This document shows, one piece after another, positions 42,179-47,020 of a DNA stretch of 47,020 bases. Within the stretch, counting starts at the first letter, position 1, and each line of letters opens with the position of its first letter. A model generated the notes under the pieces. The model saw nothing but the letters and a program-made list of their open reading frames with translations, made no database searches and was not told the DNA's origin. Source of the stretch: Bacilli bacterium (GTDB lineage Bacteria > Bacillota_I > Bacilli_A > RF39 > UBA660). Location of the stretch: positions 1 through 47,020 of the forward strand of contig JAQUWE010000012.1 of the NCBI GenBank assembly GCA_028693035.1, written 5' to 3'. Made by a program: the position numbers and the translations under genes.

Positions 42179-42883
42179 TTATGCCTGTCCTTTATCTTTT
42201 ATTTTTTCAATAAGTTCTTTAAAGGTAGAAACGTTGTCTATTGCCTTTTCCTTAATAATATCTACAGCATCTGTAATGGCATATCCCTTATATTCTTCAA
42301 ACATAGAAAGATCGTTAACACCATCTCCTATTACATAGACATCTTCCTTATTTAAATGAAATTTATCTGTTAATATAGAAATCGCATTTCCCTTAGAAGC
42401 CTCTTTACTTGTAATATTGATCCAGTTTTCACTAATATAACCATCTACTTCTGGAAAATCAGACAAAAGCTTGGTTAAAAACTTTTCTGTCTTTTTATAA
42501 TTTAAGGGTTTCGCAATCATCTTAATTGCCTTTTCTTCCGTATCTATTGTATATTCTGTACCTGTATCAATATAGGCTTCAGATAGAAAACGGCAAGAAT
42601 CCAATCTTTCAAATATAGGTTTCACTACTTCTTTTGGAATTTCATTTTCATAAAGAAGTTCATTTTTCCGATTGTAGATAAGAGCACCATCATTGCAAAT
42701 CAAGAAAAAGTAAGGAACATATAGTCCTTCTAAATCAATTAAAACCTGTTTTAAATTTCGCCCAGTGGCAATAATGAACATATTATTTTCATCTTCTGCG
42801 ACAAATTGTTGTACGGCATCAATATTTTCCTTATAAGAAAGGGTAAAAAAAGTATAATCAAAATCAGATACTAATATTTTCAT
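42179..42883 (-). CDS. HAD-superfamily hydrolase, Cof type
   Basis: 234 residues. Motif I DFDYT (nucleophile Asp of DxDxT) is at the start, motif II is in IIATGRN, a type IIB cap covers about 80-170, motif III Lys is in ASKGNAISIL, and motif IV is VIGDGVNDLSMF. Cof-like HADs dephosphorylate sugar phosphates, flavins or pyridoxal phosphate; the substrate is not readable. ATG 42883 overlaps the stop of the pilin-like gene (ATGA) and has no separate Shine-Dalgarno site, so translation is probably coupled. It is the last gene of the transketolase operon. Confidence 0.88.
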   Translation of the reverse strand: MKILVSDFDYTFFTLSYKENIDAVQQFVAEDENNMFIIATGRNLKQVLIDLEGLYVPYFFLICNDGALIYNRKNELLYENEIPKEVVKPIFERLDSCRFLSEAYIDTGTEYTIDTEEKAIKMIAKPLNYKKTEKFLTKLLSDFPEVDGYISENWINITSKEASKGNAISILTDKFHLNKEDVYVIGDGVNDLSMFEEYKGYAITDAVDIIKEKAIDNVSTFKELIEKIKDKGQA

Positions 42884-43263
42884 TTGGCTGTATTTAAACT
42901 TGCACATGTGTTTTCATTATAATTAAAATCATATTGTAAATGTTCTTTGTCATAAGAAATTACAAGGCAACCTTTCATAGTTTGATTGGTTCTAGGATCT
43001 TTTACATCTGCAGATGTAATTAATTTTTCATCTACAAGTTGTTCCAATTCTAAATAATACTCTTTGTCTTCTGTAAGTAAACTTGCATTTTTTATGGACC
43101 ATTTTTCAGCGGTTTCCTCTAATACTTTGGTTTGATCTACATAAGCTTTTTCCTTACTCTCTTGTAAGGTATCTAAAATAATAGGGGTCGCAATAAGGGC
43201 AATAACGGTAAGAATTGTGATTGCACAAATAATTTCAATCAATGTAAAACCTTTATGATTCAT
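42880..43263 (-). CDS. Type IV pilin-like / pseudopilin protein
   Basis: 127 residues. The class III leader is clear: MNHKG|FTLIE with cleavage after Gly5, Glu5 of the mature form and a 20-residue hydrophobic helix. It is followed by a soluble domain with two Cys (MKGCLVISYD and ENTCASLN) that could form the terminal disulfide loop. ATG 43263 after AGAGGTGAC. It overlaps the end of tkt by 11 bases and the HAD gene by 4, so it is embedded in a metabolic operon with no comG or pil genes around; prepilin peptidase and assembly ATPase must be elsewhere if it is assembled. Confidence 0.82.
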   Translation of the reverse strand: MNHKGFTLIEIICAITILTVIALIATPIILDTLQESKEKAYVDQTKVLEETAEKWSIKNASLLTEDKEYYLELEQLVDEKLITSADVKDPRTNQTMKGCLVISYDKEHLQYDFNYNENTCASLNTAK

Positions 43264-45262
43264 GTTTGTCACCTCTTTTTAATTGTAGCACATTTTCTAC
43301 TTTTTGTTTCAATTGTTCAAATGAAAACTGACATTTTTCTAAAACATCATTTTTATTCCCGCTTGCTCCAAATTGATCTACTGTAAGTAAATGTGCTGCA
43401 CTTGTAGCAAGTGTGCCCCATCCAAAGGAACTTCCAGCTTCCATTACAAACGTATGCACATTTTTTGGAAGAAGTGTCTGTTTAAAAGCAAGACTTTGTT
43501 TTTCATAAAGTTCTTTACATGGCATACTTACGACACGGATATCCAGTCCGATTTCTCTAGCAAACTTATCTGCCAAATGAATAGCAGTAGATACTTCAGA
43601 ACCAGTTGCAATAAAAATAGCATGTAACTGTTTTTGTTCTTCCCTAACAATGTAAGCCCCTTGCGCAACTTCCTTACTCTTGCTTGTCTTTAAAACTGGA
43701 AGATCTTGCCTAGACAAAATAAGGGCATTAGGCGTGGTACTACTTTTGAGCATACACTGGTAGCAGCCTAATGTTTCCTTTGCATCAGCTGGTCTAAAAA
43801 CGTGCAAGTTTGGAGTCGCTCTTAACATAGCGAGCTGTTCAATGGGTTCATGTGTAGGACCATCTTCTCCTACATAAATAGAATCATGCGTAAAAATATA
43901 ATTTACAGGTCTTTTCATAAGTGCTGAAAGACGGATGGCTGGTTTCATATAATCTGCGAAAGCTAAAAAAGTAGAACCAAATACTTTTAAATGTGATAAA
44001 GAAAGACCATTTAAAATAGCACCCATAGCATGTTCTCTTACACCAAACCAAATGTTTTTACCTTCATAATCATTCTTTTGAATATCCTTATAATCTTTGA
44101 GATATGTCATGGTTGAACTACTTAAATCTGCGCTTCCACCTATTAAGTGAGGAATATAACGAGCTAACGTATTTAAAATTTTACTACTGCTTATTCTTGT
44201 AGCTTCTTTCTCTATTGTGCCTAATTCATAAGGAATTGCAGAAATATCAAGAGGTTGATCTTTTAAAAGCATTTCTAAATTTTTATCACTTGCGACTTCT
44301 TTTCGGTATTGCTCTATTTTTTTGGCAAATTCTTCATATTTTTTAGCCCCTTTTGCAACCAATACACTATGGAAGTTTTCACGCACTTGTTCATTTACAT
44401 AAAAAGGGGTATTATTTATTCCTAGTTTTTTCTTGGTTTGTTCCCTATCCTCTTCAGTAAGCGGTTTTCCATGTACAGCATGATCGCCCTCTAAAAGCGA
44501 ATCTTTTCCAATCTTTGTGTGAATTTTGATAAAAGAAGGTCTCCCAGAACGTTTGGCTTTTAAAACTGCTTTATCAATTGCCTCTACCCGGTCCCCATTT
44601 TTTACTTCTGCTGTGTAAAAACCCATTGCCGAAAATCTTGCCAATACATTTTCAGTAAAACTTTTAGATGCAGTACCATCTAAAGTCGTTTCATTGGCAT
44701 CATACAAAATAATCAATTTAGAAAGTCCTAGTGTACCAGCTAAAGAGGAAGCTTCATAGCTAACCCCTTCCATAAGATCCCCATCTCCACATAAGACATA
44801 TGTATAGTAATCAAAAATAGATTGGTTTGGGTCTATAGAACTGGTCTTTGGCATCCGAAACATATCTTCTAAAATCTTTTCTCCTAAAGCCATACCAACA
44901 CCCATAGCAAGTCCTTGTCCAAGGGGACCTGTAGTTGCTTCTACTCCTTTTGCTACATTGTATTCAGGGTGCCCTGGTGTTATAGAACCAAATTTACGAA
45001 ACTGTTTTAAATCTTCTACTTTATAATCGAAACCTGCCATATAAAGAGTTGCGTAAAGGAGTGCAGAACCATGTCCTGCTGACAAGACAAATCGGTCGCG
45101 ATTTAACCAATTTTTATCCGTAAAGTTATAATGTAAATGCTTACTATAAACTGTATAAATAATGGGTGCTGCACCCAAAACAATGCCCGGATGCCCACTC
45201 CCTGATTCTTCAATCATATCAATTCCGAGTGATTTGATATTTGCAATTATATTTGTATCCAT
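43253..45262 (-). CDS. tkt: Transketolase
   Basis: TPP enzyme of the non-oxidative pentose phosphate pathway. 669 residues: GSGHPGIVLGAAPI, DRFVLSAGHGSALLYATLY, GHPEYNVAKGVEATTGPLGQG, the TPP motif GDGDLMEGVSYEA...ILYDAN, the catalytic region GVREHAMGAILNG, and DGPTHEPIEQLAMLR. Full length with both Pyr and PP domains. AGGTGAT precedes the ATG and TGTTATAAT (45294-45286) is the promoter. First gene of a three-gene overlapping operon with the pilin-like and HAD genes. Confidence 0.95.
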   Translation of the reverse strand: MDTNIIANIKSLGIDMIEESGSGHPGIVLGAAPIIYTVYSKHLHYNFTDKNWLNRDRFVLSAGHGSALLYATLYMAGFDYKVEDLKQFRKFGSITPGHPEYNVAKGVEATTGPLGQGLAMGVGMALGEKILEDMFRMPKTSSIDPNQSIFDYYTYVLCGDGDLMEGVSYEASSLAGTLGLSKLIILYDANETTLDGTASKSFTENVLARFSAMGFYTAEVKNGDRVEAIDKAVLKAKRSGRPSFIKIHTKIGKDSLLEGDHAVHGKPLTEEDREQTKKKLGINNTPFYVNEQVRENFHSVLVAKGAKKYEEFAKKIEQYRKEVASDKNLEMLLKDQPLDISAIPYELGTIEKEATRISSSKILNTLARYIPHLIGGSADLSSSTMTYLKDYKDIQKNDYEGKNIWFGVREHAMGAILNGLSLSHLKVFGSTFLAFADYMKPAIRLSALMKRPVNYIFTHDSIYVGEDGPTHEPIEQLAMLRATPNLHVFRPADAKETLGCYQCMLKSSTTPNALILSRQDLPVLKTSKSKEVAQGAYIVREEQKQLHAIFIATGSEVSTAIHLADKFAREIGLDIRVVSMPCKELYEKQSLAFKQTLLPKNVHTFVMEAGSSFGWGTLATSAAHLLTVDQFGASGNKNDVLEKCQFSFEQLKQKVENVLQLKRGDKHES

Positions 45263-45285
45263 TTTATCACCTATTCTATTTTACT

Positions 45286-45294
45286 ATTATAACA
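45286..45294 (-). promoter_or_regulatory. Extended -10 promoter of tkt
   Basis: TGTTATAAT on the minus strand, 24 bases before the ATG. Confidence 0.55.
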
Positions 45295-45330
45295 AATTTT
45301 CCATAGATAATAAAGTTTCATTTAGGACTT

Positions 45331-45474
45331 TTACATATTCACATATACATACTGATTTGTACTTTCTTGATGACTTTCATCCATTTTTTTAGTATCTCTG
45401 GCACTTATATAAAAGAAACCAACTAAAAGAACCATAAATCCTACCATTATTTTACTTCTTAAAATATCCTTCAT
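45331..45474 (-). CDS. 47-residue SOS-controlled membrane protein, candidate cell-division inhibitor
   Basis: The ATG at 45474 follows AAGGAGG. The product has a short basic N-terminus, one membrane helix (IMVGFMVLLVGFFYISA, about 9-25) and a polar outer tail of about 22 residues ending in QYVYVNM. It is divergent from lexA, and its promoter carries a LexA box in the spacer. This is the genetic layout and protein plan of yneA/sosA, SOS-induced single-pass inhibitors of division, but it is shorter and lacks LysM. Sequence similarity to those proteins is not evident, so the role is inferred from regulation, topology and position. Confidence 0.65.
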   Translation of the reverse strand: MKDILRSKIMVGFMVLLVGFFYISARDTKKMDESHQESTNQYVYVNM

Positions 45475-45501
45475 ATGATATACCTCCTTCAATGTAAGTC
45501 A

Positions 45502-45530
45502 ATCATATCACGAACAAATATTCGTGTCAA
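45502..45530 (-). promoter_or_regulatory. Promoter of the small membrane gene with LexA box in the spacer
   Basis: On the minus strand TTGACA (45530-45525), a 17-base spacer, and TATGAT (45507-45502). The spacer contains the LexA box CGAACAAATATTCG (45511-45524 on the plus strand; 13 of 14 to CGAAC-RNRY-GTTYG), flanked to give the palindrome CACGAA...TTCGTG. Confidence 0.85.
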
Positions 45531-45539
45531 TGGTTTTTG

Positions 45540-45579
45540 CAAACATCTGTTTGACTTTTTTTAAAGGCTATGTTATCAT
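45540..45579 (+). promoter_or_regulatory. lexA promoter with LexA box over the -35
   Basis: TTGACT (45551-45556), a 17-base spacer with TG extension, and TATCAT (45574-45579). CAAACATCTGTTTG (45540-45553; 12 of 14 to consensus, arms perfectly inverted) covers the -35, as expected for autorepression. Confidence 0.8.
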
Positions 45580-45608
45580 GTACATAGATTGTAAAGGAGG
45601 TATAGCAT

Positions 45609-46226
45609 TTGGAAAAATTAACAAAAAGACAAGATGAAATTTTATTATTTATGAAAGAATATATAGTATCACATGGATTCCCACCTACTGTAAGAGAAAT
45701 CGGTAAAGCGTTAGGGGTTTCTTCTCCTGCAACTATTCATGCGCATTTGGCGAACTTAGAGCGAAAAGGTATGATCAAAAAAGATGGTTCTAAAAATAGA
45801 GCCATTGAAATTTTGGTAGAAAATGAGTTTGCAAATAAAAACGAGGAAGTAACAAAAGTTCCTCTTTTGGGAAAAATCACTGCTGGGAGTCCTATTGAAG
45901 CGATTGAAAAACCGGATGAATTCTTTTCCCTACCTACTTATTTAATTCCTAAACAAAAAGAAGTATTTACTTTAAATGTAAGTGGAACAAGTATGATTAA
46001 TGCAGGAATTTTAGATGGAGATATTGTAATTGTTGAAAAGCAAAATACAGCAAGAAACGGAGAAATTGTTGTTGCCATGACAGAAGAAAACGAGGTCACT
46101 CTTAAAACCTACTATAAAGAAAAAGACCATTTCCGTTTACAACCAGAAAATGATACAATGGACCCTATTATATTAGACCAAGTTTTTATATTAGGTAAAG
46201 CCATTGGTTTATACCGCAAAATATAA
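45609..46226 (+). CDS. lexA: LexA, SOS repressor
   Basis: 205 residues. The N-terminal winged HTH (RQDEILLFMKEYIVSHGFPPTVREIGKALGVSS...) is followed by a hinge and the S24 autoprotease domain: cleavage site Ala-Gly in KITAGSP, nucleophile Ser in SGTSMINAG and Lys in VTLKTYY. RecA filaments trigger self-cleavage. The start is TTG 45609 after AAAGGAGG, the only start that fits. It probably represses itself, the divergent small membrane gene and the thymidylate synthase gene. Confidence 0.95.
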   Translation: MEKLTKRQDEILLFMKEYIVSHGFPPTVREIGKALGVSSPATIHAHLANLERKGMIKKDGSKNRAIEILVENEFANKNEEVTKVPLLGKITAGSPIEAIEKPDEFFSLPTYLIPKQKEVFTLNVSGTSMINAGILDGDIVIVEKQNTARNGEIVVAMTEENEVTLKTYYKEKDHFRLQPENDTMDPIILDQVFILGKAIGLYRKI

Positions 46227-46247
46227 GCTCTTAAAGAGCTTTTTTTA
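46225..46247 (+). terminator. Terminator of lexA
   Basis: AAGCTCTT-AAAGAGCTT type hairpin with a T7 tail. Confidence 0.8.
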
Positions 46248-46263
46248 TTGGTCAATTTACTAT

Positions 46264-46290
46264 AAAAAAAGAACTTTATAAAAAGTTCTA
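46264..46290 (-). terminator. Terminator of the 46288 gene
   Basis: On the minus strand AGAACTTT-TTAT-AAAGTTCT with T7; it overlaps the stop codon. Confidence 0.8.
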
Positions 46291-47020
46291 CCTCGTATAT
46301 CCCTGTTCTTCATTGTTTTCTCTATTGTTTTTAAAATCTTGATAGGTGCTAGCTGCCCACTCACTACCCGTTTCCCATAATTCCTTAGCATTTTCAATAG
46401 TATTGTTTGTTTGGTACTTTGCTATATCTAATAAATGTTGTATGTTGTTATATTGTTCTTCTGATAACTGTTCTCGGCCCGTTTCTAACGTTTTTTGACC
46501 TAATGTTGAAAAGACACCAAAAATATAGGGTTTTCCCTTTTCGTATCTATCGGTAAGGGTATCAACAAATCCAGGACGTATTGATTCTACCTTTGCAAGT
46601 GCATTAAGATAGGTAGTCGCAACTTTTTCCGCTGTAGCTTCTGAAATATCCTTTCTTGTAAGTGTTTTACCCTCTTTATTTGTAAGCGTTCCTTCAAAGA
46701 ATAAAAAGTCAGTAATCGTAATAAAATGGCCTGTGGCTCTCTCTTTTACAGATTCCCAATCACCTTTTGCTAGATAGCCATCAATATCCTGTTCCCATGT
46801 ATCTACCATAGCAAGTAATTCTTCATCTGATATCTTCTTCTCTTGTTCTGCTTTTTCTGTTAAATCAATTCTACGTTGTACCCAGTCTGGTAATTCCTTT
46901 GTTTCTGTCGAAATTTCACTATTTTGCATAGGTACTTCATCCGAACATTTTGACAATTGGACAAGTACAAAAGCGCTCGTCAATACTACAAGCACCTTTT
47001 TGTAAACTTTTATCTTTTTC
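46288..47020 (-). CDS. Exported protein of unknown function (start codon cut by the window edge)
   Basis: The frame stays open to the right edge. Upstream of the GTG at 46995 it reads KKIKVYKK, a basic signal-peptide start, and the window's last base (G on this strand) is probably the third base of the ATG. The intact product would be about 244 residues: signal peptide or anchor about 1-24 (VLVVLTSAFVLVQLS) followed by Cys, not a good lipobox; then a soluble, mostly helical, Glu/Thr-rich domain (WVQRRIDLTEKAEQEKKISDEEL..., TLTNKEGKTLTRKDISEATAEKVATTYLNAL). No known family recognised. Confidence 0.65.
   Translation of the reverse strand, partial: KKIKVYKKVLVVLTSAFVLVQLSKCSDEVPMQNSEISTETKELPDWVQRRIDLTEKAEQEKKISDEELLAMVDTWEQDIDGYLAKGDWESVKERATGHFITITDFLFFEGTLTNKEGKTLTRKDISEATAEKVATTYLNALAKVESIRPGFVDTLTDRYEKGKPYIFGVFSTLGQKTLETGREQLSEEQYNNIQHLLDIAKYQTNNTIENAKELWETGSEWAASTYQDFKNNRENNEEQGYTR

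Noticed and set aside
1-47020. CRISPR arrays, insertion sequences, transposases or prophage genes
   Set aside because: No regularly spaced repeats, transposase motifs or phage structural genes were seen. The only recombinase (27533) has XerD features and no associated element.

Overview
The window is AT-rich, densely coded chromosomal DNA from a low-GC Gram-positive-type bacterium (Bacillota or a close relative). The evidence is strong purine-rich Shine-Dalgarno sequences (AGGAGG and very often AGGTGAT), ATG/GTG/TTG starts, many extended -10 promoters (TGnTATAAT), a PerR of Bacillus type, LexA boxes of the Bacillus CGAAC-N4-GTTCG type, and U-tailed hairpin terminators after most operons. I cannot name the species. 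SpoIIM is present, but nothing else here shows sporulation.

Left part (1-9.8 kb): an edge-truncated stress-type SDR, two exported proteins of unknown role (one with three Cys/DDGSC repeats), a three-gene ABC-2 exporter, a perR-rubrerythrin peroxide/iron operon with an inverted repeat in its promoter, formate-tetrahydrofolate ligase, a second SDR and, convergent with it, a degenerate GDPD-like protein. Next (9.9-12.1 kb) come tRNA-Met(CAU), a PNPOx-like flavoprotein, a TM2 protein and two unknown proteins.

Middle (12.2-29.6 kb): a TetR gene with a perfect palindrome in its promoter, leading a heterodimeric multidrug ABC exporter; a YaiI/YqxD protein and guanylate kinase; a response regulator/histidine kinase pair followed by a MacB-like ABC transporter, with the same TTCAC box 26 nt upstream of the -10 in both promoters; corA-PAP2-holA; divergent rarA-gpsA and xerD; a ZIP metal transporter and a TSCPD protein.

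Accessory-looking stretch (29.6-32.0 kb): a small hydrophilic protein, a DUF2726 protein bracketed by a 22/23 direct repeat, an unknown TTG-start gene with its own strong promoter, and about 700 bp of very AT-rich non-coding DNA holding a perfect 22-bp palindrome and a possible structured RNA ending at a bidirectional terminator. An XRE-type regulator, mnmA and spoIIM follow.

Right part (34.8-47 kb): a 33-residue membrane peptide, a kinase-less PASTA membrane protein, a 1113-residue secreted GH73-type glucosaminidase, an enlarged thymidylate synthase, a transketolase/pseudopilin/HAD operon, and the lexA locus. Two LexA boxes lie in the intergenic region between lexA and a divergent 47-residue single-pass membrane protein, the layout of Bacillus yneA-lexA. 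A third LexA box lies in the thymidylate synthase promoter. This small SOS network (lexA, a probable division inhibitor, nucleotide synthesis) is the most interesting system I find. The window ends in an exported protein whose start codon is cut by two bases.
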